This document shows positions 7,970-15,932 of a DNA stretch of 59,041 nt, in pieces. Where the stretch lies: positions 1 to 59,041 of the forward strand of contig CALFJB010000037.1 of NCBI GenBank assembly GCA_937877565.1, given 5' to 3'. This stretch comes from an uncultured Selenomonadales bacterium (lineage in GTDB: Bacteria > Bacillota > Negativicutes > Selenomonadales > Selenomonadaceae). Each line of letters begins with the position of its first letter. The stretch's first letter is position 1. A model generated the notes under the pieces. That model did not search any database and was not told the DNA's origin. It saw nothing but the letters and a program-made list of their open reading frames with translations. A program made the translations under genes and the position numbers.

Positions 7970-8665
7970 ATGTTTAAAGCGGTAATTTTCGACATTGACG
8001 GCACACTTTACAGCTACGCGGCAAATGATAAAATCGCTGTGGAAAGTCTTTGCGAATACGCGGCAAATATTTTGCACGTCGAAGAGTCAGAATTTCGCAC
8101 GACGTACAATGAAGCGCGGCGAATCGTCAAAGAAGAACGTTTAAAAGACGGCGGCGCACGTCACAGCAAAGTTTTATTTTTTCAAACGACGCTTGAACTT
8201 TTGGGCAAAAGTGCTTTTCATTACGTGCTTGAAATGTACGATGTTTACTGGAATAATTTTTTGGAGAATATGAAACCGTTCGACGGCGCATTTGAATTTA
8301 TTGAAAAGTTAAAAAGTCTGAACGTCAAAATTTCACTCTGCACGGATATGACGACGCACATTCAATATCGAAAAATAAAAAAACTCGGCTTAGACAAATT
8401 TATAGATTTTATGGTTACCAGCGAAGAAACCGGACTTGAAAAACCTGCGCGAGAAATGTTTGAACTTGCATTGAAAAAATTGAATGTCAACGCGGAAGAT
8501 ACAGCATTTTTCGGCGACAGTTTGGAACGTGACATTGAAGGCGCGGCAAGAGTTGGGATAACGCCTTTTTGGTACAACGACAAAGGAATTTTTCAAAATA
8601 TAAATATTCCCTGCGTGGAAGTTCATTCTTACCGAGAAATTTTAAACTCAAGATATTTTTTCTGA
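7970..8665 (+). CDS. HAD-superfamily hydrolase (YjjG/phosphoglycolate phosphatase-like)
   Basis: A 231-residue cytoplasmic phosphatase of the haloacid dehalogenase fold. Motif I is DIDGTL (nucleophile Asp8, acid Asp10), motif II is the Thr of SLCTDMT, motif III is the Lys in TGLEKPAREMF, and motif IV is FFGDSLERDIEGA. A helical cap lies between residues 20 and 90, as in subfamily I. The likely substrate is a small phosphate ester such as a nucleotide or phosphoglycolate, which cannot be fixed by sequence. An AGGCG/GGAGG ribosome site precedes the ATG start, directly after the heptad block. Confidence 0.85.
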   Translation: MFKAVIFDIDGTLYSYAANDKIAVESLCEYAANILHVEESEFRTTYNEARRIVKEERLKDGGARHSKVLFFQTTLELLGKSAFHYVLEMYDVYWNNFLENMKPFDGAFEFIEKLKSLNVKISLCTDMTTHIQYRKIKKLGLDKFIDFMVTSEETGLEKPAREMFELALKKLNVNAEDTAFFGDSLERDIEGAARVGITPFWYNDKGIFQNINIPCVEVHSYREILNSRYFF

Positions 8666-8738
8666 TTCTTTGATTGAAATTTTACACTGAAAAATTTTGA
8701 ACTCAAAAATTTTTCAAAAAAATCTGGAGGTGATTTTC

Positions 8739-9302
8739 ATGCGTGTAATTGTTGGAATAACAGGCGCGAGCGGTATTGTACTGGCAGTGGAGCTTTTACA
8801 ACGTCTAAAAAATATTGACACGGTTGAAACACATTTAATAATCACGGACGGCGGCGCGTTGACAATTCGTGACGAAACAAATTTTGATGTGTATTCAATC
8901 AACAAACTTGCCGATTATGTTTACAACGTCCACGAAATGGACGCGGCAATAGCCAGCGGCACTTTTCTTACAGATGGAATGGTTATTGTTCCCTGCACGA
9001 TGAAAACCGTTGCCGGAATAGTTACCGGCTACAGCGATAATTTACTTTTACGCGCTGCCGACGTTTGCATTAAAGAACATCGCACGCTTATAATTGTACC
9101 GCGTGAAATGCCGTTCAGCAGAATTCATTTGCGTAATATGAAAGAGCTTGCAGATTTGGGCGTTATCGTAATGCCGCCGGTTATGACGTTTTACAATACT
9201 GATATGACGCTGCAAAGTCACATTAACCACGTTATAAATAAAATTTTGATTCAGTTACATTTGCCAACAGAAATTATCGAATGGAGCGGCGGAAAAAAAT
9301 AA
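8739..9302 (+). CDS. ubiX: Flavin prenyltransferase UbiX
   Basis: Makes prenylated FMN, the cofactor of UbiD-type decarboxylases. The 187-residue product has the N-terminal flavin-binding GITGASGIVLAVELLQ, the middle PCTMKTVAGIVTGYSDNLLLRAAD (shown as separate family segments PCTMKT and GYSDNLL), and the C-terminal PREMPFSRIHLRNM. The ATG at 8739 is preceded by CTGGAGGTGA, so the longer frame from 8697 is rejected. No ubiD or other decarboxylase gene is in the window. Confidence 0.9.
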   Translation: MRVIVGITGASGIVLAVELLQRLKNIDTVETHLIITDGGALTIRDETNFDVYSINKLADYVYNVHEMDAAIASGTFLTDGMVIVPCTMKTVAGIVTGYSDNLLLRAADVCIKEHRTLIIVPREMPFSRIHLRNMKELADLGVIVMPPVMTFYNTDMTLQSHINHVINKILIQLHLPTEIIEWSGGKK

Positions 9303-9467
9303 TTTTCATTGACGCTTAACCTTAAAAATTTTTGCAACTTGATTTTTGTTAATATTTCTTGTATTCTTTAAGCGTCTTAAATTATCTTCAAACTAACAAA
9401 GATTTGAATTTCCCTGAAGGCAATGTCAATAAAAATTTTAAATCTGAAAAATAATTTTCTCTAGCAC

Positions 9468-9496
9468 TTCAAATTTTTTATAATAAGCGTTATAAT
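9468..9496 (+). promoter_or_regulatory. Candidate promoter for the aldose epimerase-like gene
   Basis: TTCAAA at 9468-9473 and TATAAT at 9491-9496 with a 17-base spacer. A second TATAAT begins at 9479. The rest of 9303-9467 is AT-rich and shows no gene or clear structure. Confidence 0.5.
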
Positions 9497-9526
9497 AATA
9501 AAAAACGTTTTGAGGAGGGCGAATTT

Positions 9527-10294
9527 ATGCCAAGTATAAAACAAGATTCTTTTGGTAAACTTTCGGACGGGCGCGAAGCTCAAATTTACACGCTCCGCAA
9601 TGTTGATGGCAACGAACTCAAAGTTACAAATTATGGCGCGAGAATCGTTTCAATGCGTTTTCGCAACAAAGATTTTGAAAATAAATTTGTACTCAAAGGT
9701 TATCCTGAAATTAGCGGCTACGAAAACGACAACGCGGCGGGCGTCGTTTTCATTGACGGCGCAACCGAATTTAATAATATTTTTTGGGATGTCGAAAAAA
9801 TTATTGAGGGCTTAAAATTCACTGCCGAAGCTGATGGAAAATCTATCGAAATTATTTACAGCCTTTCCAATGACGACGAAATTAGCATTAAATATAACGC
9901 AAAAGGTATTGAAGATATTTCCACGCAATTAATTTTCAACGCGGACGCTTTGCCAAATTCAAGTATCAGCGTTTACAACGAAGAAAAAACTAAAGGTCAA
10001 ATTGAAGGCAAAAATTCTTACAGCATCATAGACACGCCCGCAGTTGTTGAAATGGAAGTTGGAATGTTTGGCTACGATCCGGGCTGCCCGATTGATTGGA
10101 TTGACGCCGGTTTGAAAAATGCTGCCGATATTGTTTCCGAAGACGCGGCTATTTCAATGAATATTTTTGCCACGCAAAATAATTTAATCGTCGAAGAAGT
10201 TGAAGGCGGCTTTGCTATTATGACAAGCGGCACAAATTCTGAAGACGGCGTTATTAAATCCCAAACAGTTTACTTTTTGAAAAATAGAGATTAA
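9527..10294 (+). CDS. Aldose 1-epimerase-like protein, shortened and divergent
   Basis: The first 60 residues match the start of galactose mutarotase (FGKLSDGREAQIYTLRN, then LKVTNYGARIVSM). The product is only 255 residues long, against about 340 for GalM. The conserved histidines of the GalM active site are absent, and I find no HPYFNL-type segment. It could be a sugar-binding protein of the galactose mutarotase fold without mutarotase activity. It has a GGAGG ribosome site and probably its own promoter. No sugar catabolism genes adjoin it. Confidence 0.6.
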   Translation: MPSIKQDSFGKLSDGREAQIYTLRNVDGNELKVTNYGARIVSMRFRNKDFENKFVLKGYPEISGYENDNAAGVVFIDGATEFNNIFWDVEKIIEGLKFTAEADGKSIEIIYSLSNDDEISIKYNAKGIEDISTQLIFNADALPNSSISVYNEEKTKGQIEGKNSYSIIDTPAVVEMEVGMFGYDPGCPIDWIDAGLKNAADIVSEDAAISMNIFATQNNLIVEEVEGGFAIMTSGTNSEDGVIKSQTVYFLKNRD

Positions 10295-10310
10295 TTTTTT
10301 TCTACAAAAA

Positions 10311-10352
10311 AAGCTCCTGCTGCAGCATTCAGCTACATTGGGAGTATTTTTT
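10311..10352 (+). terminator. Possible terminator after the epimerase-like gene
   Basis: A weak hairpin built on GCTCC and GGGAGT with an internal GCTGCAGC stem, followed by ATTTTTT. The stem is short, so confidence is low. Confidence 0.4.
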
Positions 10353-10514
10353 ATAGATTTTTAAAAAATTTTTTTGATAAATTTTTAATTTTGCGTAAAG
10401 AAATTTTAAATTTTTGACGATAAGTTAATATAAGGATGTTGCCAATAAAAAAATTGCGTGTTAAAATAAATAAAAACGCGGTTTTGTTGGAATATTTTCT
10501 AGGGAGGGATTAAG

Positions 10515-10973
10515 ATGATTCACAGTTCAAACATAAGCACACCGATTATGCCTGTGCAAAGTTCAATGTATGATAAGCCGATGTTGCCAAAAGAAAACGT
10601 CATTCAACATACGCAACTTTGGGGCGAATTTCAAACTACGATGATGCAAACTAATCGTGAGTCTATTCAAGATGGTGAATCTGCAGTCAGTGAAAGAATG
10701 TTTGCCGCAAGACAGCCTATGTCTGTTTCAAATTTCGGCACTGAAACGAAAATTGGAAATGGCGAATTGAGTAAAGTCAGTCACGAAACTTTGGAAACTT
10801 CAGTTGAGGCAATTTCAAACATTATGCAAAAAGATGATCAATTTGAAGGTTCAAAAACAGGCGATTATTCCGCGCTTGGTCCTACAGGCTTTCAAGGCTA
10901 CAATGATCGTTCTTTCCAAAATCAACAAGCAATGGTTGCTAAGGCTTACGAATATTTTAACAATTTCGGTTGA
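10515..10973 (+). CDS. Hypothetical protein, polar, Met/Gln/Ser rich
   Basis: I do not recognise this 152-residue protein. It has no signal peptide, membrane segment or Cys. It is rich in Met, Gln, Ser and Asn (MIHSSNISTPIMPVQSSM at the start, AKAYEYFNNFG at the end) and looks partly disordered. The codon pattern resembles the neighbours and it has a good GGGAGGG ribosome site and a terminator just after the stop, so it is a real single-gene unit. The composition would suit a structural or secreted accessory protein, but nothing in the context supports a role. Confidence 0.6.
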   Translation: MIHSSNISTPIMPVQSSMYDKPMLPKENVIQHTQLWGEFQTTMMQTNRESIQDGESAVSERMFAARQPMSVSNFGTETKIGNGELSKVSHETLETSVEAISNIMQKDDQFEGSKTGDYSALGPTGFQGYNDRSFQNQQAMVAKAYEYFNNFG

Positions 10974-10996
10974 TGCTTAATTAGAAATTTTGCGTC

Positions 10997-11027
10997 GTCG
11001 CTCAAGATTTTCTTGGGCGGCTTTTTT
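10997..11027 (+). terminator. Rho-independent terminator after the 10515 gene
   Basis: Stem GTCGCTCAAGA with TCTTGGGCGGC (two G-T pairs), followed by six T. Confidence 0.85.
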
Positions 11028-11116
11028 AGTTTGAATAATTCAGCAACTATTCAAACTGTACCTAGACGGTGTTAAATGATTTTTTATGATAGTTATCAAT
11101 TTCATTAAATATTTTT

Positions 11117-11349
11117 TTAATGTACTTTTCTTTTCCGGAGCATGCGCGGTTGCGTTAGCATGCGCGGTGTGGCGCGCTCTTTAGCGGCGTGCTCTTTAGC
11201 GAAAGGAGCAATGCTCCTACTCGTCGCATTGCAAGTACCAAAAGAAAGTGCTTTTTGTTCCGCAGATGATTCAATCCTTGAAGAGCAATACTCCTACTCG
11301 TCGCATTGCAACCTGCGGCGGCGGTCATCCGTGACCGTCGTTTTTTTTT
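11117..11349. repeat. Mosaic hairpin repeat, copy M1 (two B modules and one C module)
   Basis: This 230-base gene-free stretch is built from modules that recur elsewhere. Module B (GGAGCAATGCTCC then TCGTCGCATTGCAA) occurs at 11205-11234 and again at 11283-11311. Module A' (CCGCAGATGATTCAATCC) starts at about 11259. Module C, a hairpin CGGCGGTC / GACCGTCG followed by T9, ends the block at 11319-11349. Related blocks lie at 15671-15829 and 22921-23045. The short open frame across it is not a gene. Confidence 0.8.
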
Positions 11350-11352
11350 CAC

Positions 11353-12279
11353 TTATTCAACAAGTCCTAGTTTTTTATTAAGTTCAGCAACTTCCTCCGG
11401 CGTAAAATCTGTTCTCATAGACTTCCAGCGGTCGTGCAACCAAAACCATTCTTTGGGATAATTGCGAATGTGATTTTCAGTAAGCGTTGCCAAATGTTGA
11501 GTCATTTTATAAATATCTGCACGCTTATCTGAAGTTTTTTCGACAAACAAAGGCGGCTGAATTTCCAAAGTATGAGTGCCATCAGAATTTTTGTGCATAA
11601 ACGCGGGAAAAATTGGAACGCCTTTAAAACGTGACATAGCCGCCGCGCCGGTAACATAATCTGTAGCACGATTGAAAAATTTTACAACAACGCCGTCTTT
11701 GCGTCCAACGTCCTGATCCATAATCAAGCCGATAAAATTTCCTTCGTCAAGCAGTTGGTACATTTCTCTAACACCGTTGCGATAAGTTATGTGCATACCA
11801 ATCAGCGTGCGGTATTCATTCATAAATTTATCAGTACCGGCGGAACGTTGCTTTTTCGCCACGCCAACAAGCGGTATACCATTTTGAGCGAACGCGCCGC
11901 CCATCAGCTCCCAATTATCGCTGTGAGAAGTTGCAATAATCGCGCCGCGCCCGTTTCTTTCCGGCGAATTTATGTAATTCGTTAAATGCTCCAGCCCAAT
12001 AATTTTAACGTGGTCTTTCATTGTATCTTTCAACACGGGGAACATTAAAACTTCAATAAAAATGGAGCCGAAATTAACCGCGCTGATTTTAGAAATTTTT
12101 TTTGCAGTTTCAATATCGACGCCCAAACATTTTTGAATATTCTCCTGCGCGAGAATTTTTCGCCTTTTTGGTATGAAAAACCATAGGAAATTTGCAAGCG
12201 CGTTTCCAACAGACAGCGCAAATTTAAATGGCAACAGACAAATTATTTTGCTCAAAAGTTTAAAAAATATGTAAGAAAT
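11353..12279 (-). CDS. Lipid A / lysophospholipid acyltransferase, LpxL/HtrB family
   Basis: Inner-membrane enzyme that adds a secondary acyl chain to lipid A, or a related lysophospholipid acyltransferase. The HX4(D/E) catalytic motif is in ATSHSDNWELMGG, and other family segments are GVAKKQ and the C-terminal YPKEWFWLHDRW. A membrane helix lies at the N-terminus. The only good ribosome site, AGGAGGCGG, precedes an ATT codon at 12279, giving a start of the form xSYIFFKLLSKIICLLPF that suits the family. The alternative TTG at 12255 has no ribosome site. An in-frame stop lies directly upstream. The gene implies an LPS-bearing outer membrane. Confidence 0.85.
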   Translation of the reverse strand: MSYIFFKLLSKIICLLPFKFALSVGNALANFLWFFIPKRRKILAQENIQKCLGVDIETAKKISKISAVNFGSIFIEVLMFPVLKDTMKDHVKIIGLEHLTNYINSPERNGRGAIIATSHSDNWELMGGAFAQNGIPLVGVAKKQRSAGTDKFMNEYRTLIGMHITYRNGVREMYQLLDEGNFIGLIMDQDVGRKDGVVVKFFNRATDYVTGAAAMSRFKGVPIFPAFMHKNSDGTHTLEIQPPLFVEKTSDKRADIYKMTQHLATLTENHIRNYPKEWFWLHDRWKSMRTDFTPEEVAELNKKLGLVE

Positions 12280-12298
12280 TTTCGCCGCCTCCTAAAAC

Positions 12299-12328
12299 AA
12301 ATAAAGCCCGAGAAAATCCCGGACTTTG
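12299..12328 (-). terminator. Terminator of the zinc-ribbon gene
   Basis: Read on the minus strand, AAAGTCCGGGA pairs with TCTCGGGCTTT (G-T pairs included) around a TTT loop, then ATTTGTTTT. It lies 50 bases after the zinc-ribbon stop. Confidence 0.75.
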
Positions 12329-12377
12329 TTTAAAACTATTTATCGCTCAATTATATTTTTAACTCGTATACCGCCAA

Positions 12378-12674
12378 TTAGTTTTGAACGCGGGCGGGAC
12401 GGTGTTTTGAGAAACAATCGCGGCAGTAAACCGGACGTTCGTTTCTGGGCTCGAATGGAACTTCAGTTTCTTTTCCACAATCTGCACAAACAACGGTAAA
12501 CATTTGGCGATGTTCGCCGCCATCACGGTTACGACGACGTTTGTCGCGGCAGTCGCGGCAACGGGTAGGTTCGTTTTCAAAGCCTTTTTCTGCGTAGAAT
12601 TCTTGTTCGCCTGCGCTGAATGTGAATTCTTTGCCGCAGTCCTTGCATACGAGTGTTTTGTCTTCAAAAGCCAT
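12378..12674 (-). CDS. Double zinc-ribbon protein (zf-trcl type)
   Basis: A 98-residue protein with two zinc ribbons. The first is TLVCKDCGKEF ... RCRDCR (residues 8-46). The second is TVVCADCGKETEVPF ... YCRDCF (residues 60-90). The first half matches the probable zinc-ribbon family zf-trcl common in Firmicutes, including GEQEFYAEKGF. A basic linker, KRRRNRD, joins the two and suggests nucleic acid or ribosome contact. Function is unknown. It has a strong promoter and its own terminator, so it is a single-gene unit. Confidence 0.85.
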   Translation of the reverse strand: MAFEDKTLVCKDCGKEFTFSAGEQEFYAEKGFENEPTRCRDCRDKRRRNRDGGEHRQMFTVVCADCGKETEVPFEPRNERPVYCRDCFSKHRPARVQN

Positions 12675-12737
12675 TAAAATAATCTCCTTACATACTAAAA
12701 AACTTCCGCGCTTAAGTTTTTTAACCTAAGCCTGCGT

Positions 12738-12765
12738 ATTATATCATAATTAAGAAAAAAATCAA
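12738..12765 (-). promoter_or_regulatory. Promoter of the zinc-ribbon gene
   Basis: On the minus strand TTGATT (12765-12760) and TATAAT (12743-12738), spacer 16. It leaves a leader of about 60 bases. Confidence 0.8.
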
Positions 12766-12795
12766 GCAATAACATAAATCAAAAATTTTTGAAAC

Positions 12796-12824
12796 TTGAC
12801 CGCCACAAAATAAACTGATAGACT
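12796..12824 (+). promoter_or_regulatory. Promoter of the alcohol dehydrogenase gene
   Basis: TTGACC at 12796-12801 and TAGACT at 12819-12824 with a 17-base spacer, about 28 bases before the ATG. It is divergent from the zinc-ribbon promoter. Confidence 0.7.
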
Positions 12825-12851
12825 AAAAAAAATTTGAAAGGGCGGTTGAGA

Positions 12852-14036
12852 ATGCACAATTTTGAATATTACACACCGACAAGGATAATATTTGGGCGCG
12901 GCGCGGAAAAATGCGTTGGTGATATGGTAAAAAAATATGGCGGTACGCGCGTTTTAATTCATTATGGAATGGGCAGCGCGGTTAAATCTGGATTAATTGG
13001 AAGGATTAAACAACTTTTGGACGACGCAGGACTTTTTCACGTGGAATTGGGCGGCGTCGTACCTAATCCACACCTTGATAAAGTTCGTACCGGTTTTGCG
13101 CAGGGTACATTAAATCAAGTAGATTTTATTTTGGCAGTGGGCGGCGGCAGCGTCATAGATTCAGCGAAGGCGATAGCGTTTGCACTTGCCGAGCCGAAAG
13201 AAGATGTTTGGGAGCTTTTTGAACACAAGCGCACGCCTAAAGCGTCATTGCCGGTGGGCTCAATTTTAACTATTTCAGCGGCAGGCAGTGAAATGAGCCG
13301 CAATGTTGTTATTCTGAACGAAGAAACGAAGAAAAAGCGCAGTTTTGGCGATGCGTTGGCGCGTCCGAAATTTGCGATTATGAATCCTGAATTAACAATG
13401 ACTTTGCCGGATTATCAAACGGCGGCGGGTTGCGTAGATATTATTATGCACACGCTGGAAAGATTTTTTACAAACGGCGGCAACATGCAGCTTACAGATT
13501 CAATCGCTGAAGGACTTTTGAAAACGGTTATACACAATGCAAATATTTTGAGACTTAGTCCGAAAAATTATAATGCACGTGCAGAAATAATGTGGGCGTC
13601 GAGTTTGGCGCACAACGGTTTGACAGGTTGCGGAAATGATGGCGGAGACTTTGCAACTCACAGTTTGGAATATGAAATTAACGGTATGTTTAACACGACG
13701 CACGGCGCGGGACTTTCGGCACTTTGGGGAAGTTGGGCGCGGTACGTTTATAAAAGTTGTCTGCCACGTTTCGTACAATTCGCCGTAAATGTTATGGGCG
13801 TTGATAAAACCGGCTTGAATGATGAAGAAATTGCACTGCGCGGAATTGAGGAATTGGAAAACTTTTTCAGAAAAATTGGAATGCCGACAAAACTTTCTGA
13901 ACTTGGAATTAATCCAACAGATGAACAAATTCAAGAAATGGCTGAATCGTGCGAAAATGCAACCGGCGGCGGCGTAGGTTCAGCGCGGCGAATTTATTTT
14001 GATGATATGGTTAAAATTTACGAAATGGCAAGATGA
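12852..14036 (+). CDS. Iron-containing alcohol dehydrogenase (butanol dehydrogenase-like)
   Basis: A 394-residue cytoplasmic NAD(P)H-dependent oxidoreductase of the group III Fe-ADH family, close to YugJ/BdhA-type butanol dehydrogenases. The NAD-binding segment is LAVGGGSVIDSAKAIAF. The metal ligands lie in CVDIIMHTLERFF and in FNTTHGAGLSALWGSW. The start is ATG 12852 behind AAAGGGCGG. The frame could run from TTG 12834. The DNA glycosylase gene overlaps its stop by 4 bases (ATGA), so the two are co-transcribed although functionally unrelated. The likely role is aldehyde reduction during fermentation. Confidence 0.9.
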   Translation: MHNFEYYTPTRIIFGRGAEKCVGDMVKKYGGTRVLIHYGMGSAVKSGLIGRIKQLLDDAGLFHVELGGVVPNPHLDKVRTGFAQGTLNQVDFILAVGGGSVIDSAKAIAFALAEPKEDVWELFEHKRTPKASLPVGSILTISAAGSEMSRNVVILNEETKKKRSFGDALARPKFAIMNPELTMTLPDYQTAAGCVDIIMHTLERFFTNGGNMQLTDSIAEGLLKTVIHNANILRLSPKNYNARAEIMWASSLAHNGLTGCGNDGGDFATHSLEYEINGMFNTTHGAGLSALWGSWARYVYKSCLPRFVQFAVNVMGVDKTGLNDEEIALRGIEELENFFRKIGMPTKLSELGINPTDEQIQEMAESCENATGGGVGSARRIYFDDMVKIYEMAR

Positions 14037-14611
14037 AACTGCAACGAGAATTTTATTTGCGTTCCGGCGTTGAAGTTGCCAAAGATTTAATCGGCAAAAA
14101 ATTAGTCCACAATTCGGCGGAAGGTTTGACGGCGGGAATTATCGTTGAAGTTGAGGCGTATCTTGGAAAAATCGACGCGGCGGCGCACGCTTACAAGGGC
14201 AAAACTAAGCGCACTGAAATAATTTTTGGCGAAGGCGGCTTTGCTTACATTTATTTGATTTACGGCAAAAATATTTGTATGAACGTTGTAGCAAACGTTA
14301 AAGAAAGTCCTGACGCTATTCTAATACGCGCTCTGCAACCTGTTGAAGGAATTGATTTAATGATTCAGCGGAGACAAAAAAATAACCTGCGCGAATTGTG
14401 CAACGGTCCCGGCAAATTAACGCAGGCAATGGGAATTACTAAAAAACATTATGGTGTTGATTTATGCGGCGAAGAATTATTTATTGAAACGGTAGAAAAT
14501 TTTCAGCCGGAAATTATTGCCACGAAAAGAATAAATATCGACTACGCGGGAGACGCGGCAAATTTTTTGTGGCGATATGTTCAGAAAAATAATATTTTCG
14601 TTTCAAAATAG
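14033..14611 (+). CDS. 3-methyladenine DNA glycosylase (AAG/Mpg type)
   Basis: Base-excision repair enzyme that removes alkylated purines. The 192-residue product shows the family segments IVEVEAYLGKIDAAAHAYKG, KRTEIIFGEGGFAYIYLIYG, ILIRALQPVEG and NGPGKLTQAMGI. The Glu of EVEAYLG is the catalytic residue in the human and Bacillus enzymes. Length is typical of bacterial AAG. The start overlaps the upstream stop as ATGA. A terminator follows the stop directly. Confidence 0.93.
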   Translation: MKLQREFYLRSGVEVAKDLIGKKLVHNSAEGLTAGIIVEVEAYLGKIDAAAHAYKGKTKRTEIIFGEGGFAYIYLIYGKNICMNVVANVKESPDAILIRALQPVEGIDLMIQRRQKNNLRELCNGPGKLTQAMGITKKHYGVDLCGEELFIETVENFQPEIIATKRINIDYAGDAANFLWRYVQKNNIFVSK

Positions 14612-14639
14612 GCTTGCGTTTCGTCAAGCCTATTTTTTT
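14607..14639 (+). terminator. Rho-independent terminator after the glycosylase gene
   Basis: AATAGGCTTG pairs with CAAGCCTATT around a 7-base loop, followed by seven T in total. The left arm includes the stop codon. Confidence 0.9.
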
Positions 14640-14651
14640 ATTTTGAAATAG

Positions 14652-14921
14652 TTAAATTTTGTGCATAGCGTCAAAAATATCTTGGTGTTGAGTTTTAATT
14701 TCGACGCCAATTTCTTCGCCTTGAGCCTTGAGCGCGGCTTGTAAGTCTACCAGACTGATTTTACTTTCATTCGCTTCTGCAAACAGAATCATATTGAAAA
14801 AGCCGTTCAAAATATTTTGGTTGATGCTCAAAATATTAACGTCGTTATCGGCAAGAATTTTCGTAACTGCTGCGATAATTCCGACGCGGTCTTTTCCAAC
14901 AACCGTAATAATTAATTTCAT
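14652..14921 (-). CDS. ACT domain protein, UPF0237 family
   Basis: An 89-residue single ACT domain, starting MKLIITVVGKDRVGIIAAVT, followed by NVNILSINQNI (family segment LSINQNIL). UPF0237 proteins are common in Firmicutes and probably bind an amino acid or act as regulators. Usually a PFL-like DUF711 protein is encoded next to them (its gene is PFL/UPF0210), but none is seen here. The promoter is divergent from, and overlaps, that of the 15016 gene. Confidence 0.85.
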   Translation of the reverse strand: MKLIITVVGKDRVGIIAAVTKILADNDVNILSINQNILNGFFNMILFAEANESKISLVDLQAALKAQGEEIGVEIKTQHQDIFDAMHKI

Positions 14922-14942
14922 AAAAAATCACCTCGCCGCGTA

Positions 14943-14984
14943 ATATAACACAACCTTGACACGGCGGCAACTTTATTGCAAAAT
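14943..14984. promoter_or_regulatory. Overlapping divergent promoters
   Basis: Plus strand: TTGACA 14956-14961 and CAAAAT 14979-14984, spacer 17. Minus strand: TTGCCG 14970-14965 and TTATAT 14948-14943, spacer 16. The two -35 regions lie side by side, so polymerases would compete. Confidence 0.6.
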
Positions 14985-15015
14985 AAGACGAAAAAATTTT
15001 AAGGAGGAGATTACT

Positions 15016-15546
15016 TTGAAAAAAATATTTATATTGGCGGCGTTGATAGTGGCGGCGTTGACGTGTACAGCATTTGCCGCGCAAAGTTTTTATGGAACCA
15101 AAGTTATAATAATTGGCGGCGGAGAATTTAAAACTGCTGATTATTACAAAATTATTCAAAAAAATCTTGGTTCAAAAAGCGGCAACAAGTATGAATGCGG
15201 CAACGAAATTCAGAAACGCTATCAAGTTTTTATGATGGACAGGTACGACATTGGCGAAAATAAACCGCACAAGCAAGATTTTATAGATTTTGCAGCATGG
15301 AGCGGCTATAGAAATGTTTTATTTTTGATAGTGGATGAAAACATTGACACTCAAAATAACGCCAAACGCCGTCAGAAAAATCGCAGTACAATTCAGCTTG
15401 ACGCCTATTTGGTAAATGGTTCGCGGATTGTAGATTTTACGACGACGAGTCAAGATTTTACATCAAAGACAAGTAATTTGAGGGCGCGGCGCGGAGCTTT
15501 TGAAAAATGCCTTAAAGATGCTGCAAAGTCAATGAATTTGTTATAA
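15016..15546 (+). CDS. Secreted protein of unknown function
   Basis: A 176-residue protein with a clear Sec signal peptide (KKIFILAALIVAALTCTAFA, cleavage after AFA). The mature part has GTKVIIIGGGEFKTADYYKI, a Cys at about 60, and a segment VLFLIVDENIDTQNN typical of an alpha/beta fold. I do not recognise the family. The TTG at 15016 is chosen because AAGGAGGAG lies 7 bases before it and because the signal peptide starts there. The longer frame from 14956 overlaps the promoter. It is a single-gene unit with a terminator after it. Confidence 0.7.
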   Translation: MKKIFILAALIVAALTCTAFAAQSFYGTKVIIIGGGEFKTADYYKIIQKNLGSKSGNKYECGNEIQKRYQVFMMDRYDIGENKPHKQDFIDFAAWSGYRNVLFLIVDENIDTQNNAKRRQKNRSTIQLDAYLVNGSRIVDFTTTSQDFTSKTSNLRARRGAFEKCLKDAAKSMNLL

Positions 15547-15569
15547 AAACTGAAACAAATAAACGAAAT

Positions 15570-15598
15570 TGCCCGCTTAAAAATTGGCGGGTTTTTTT
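15570..15598 (+). terminator. Rho-independent terminator after the 15016 gene
   Basis: CCCGC pairs with GCGGG, with AATT flanks extending the pairing, followed by seven T. Confidence 0.75.
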
Positions 15599-15670
15599 GT
15601 TTTATTTTATTTGACTGAAAAATTTTTCGTAATTTTAAATCTTTGGAAGTGTTAATTTTATTTCAATTTT

Positions 15671-15829
15671 ATCTAATACGGCATTTCTTTTCGTTTTGAA
15701 AAAAGAAAAGAAACGCCTAGCAAAGAAAAGAAAAACTGCCGCCCATAACGACATCACGGCGGAGCAATGCTCCTATTCGTCGCATTGCAAGCGCGGCGCG
15801 GCGGTCGTCCGTGACCGCCGTTTTTTTTT
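15671..15829. repeat. Mosaic hairpin repeat, copy M2 (modules A, B, C)
   Basis: Module A: GGCATTTCTTTTC with GAAAAGAAACGCC as a hairpin (about 15680-15717). Module B: GGAGCAATGCTCC then CGTCGCATTGCAA at 15761-15790. Module C: the perfect 8-base stem CGGCGGTC / GACCGCCG at 15799-15820 followed by T9. The rest of the gap 15547-15932 holds two terminators and AT-rich sequence, and no gene. Confidence 0.85.
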
Positions 15830-15877
15830 CAAATCTCACAATGGATTAAATTTTAATTTCATTTAAAAAATTACAAT

Positions 15878-15906
15878 AAAAAAAATCCCCAAGCCGTGCT
15901 TGAGGA
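15878..15906 (-). terminator. Terminator of the PTS gene
   Basis: On the minus strand TCCTCAAGC pairs with GCTTGGGGA around ACG, followed by a run of eight T. Confidence 0.85.
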
Positions 15907-15932
15907 CTAAAATTATTTATTCGATTGAAAAA

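Noticed and set aside
11142..11381. Short plus-strand frame of 79 codons across the mosaic repeat
   Set aside because: It consists of repeat modules B and C and a terminator and runs into the opposite end of the acyltransferase gene.
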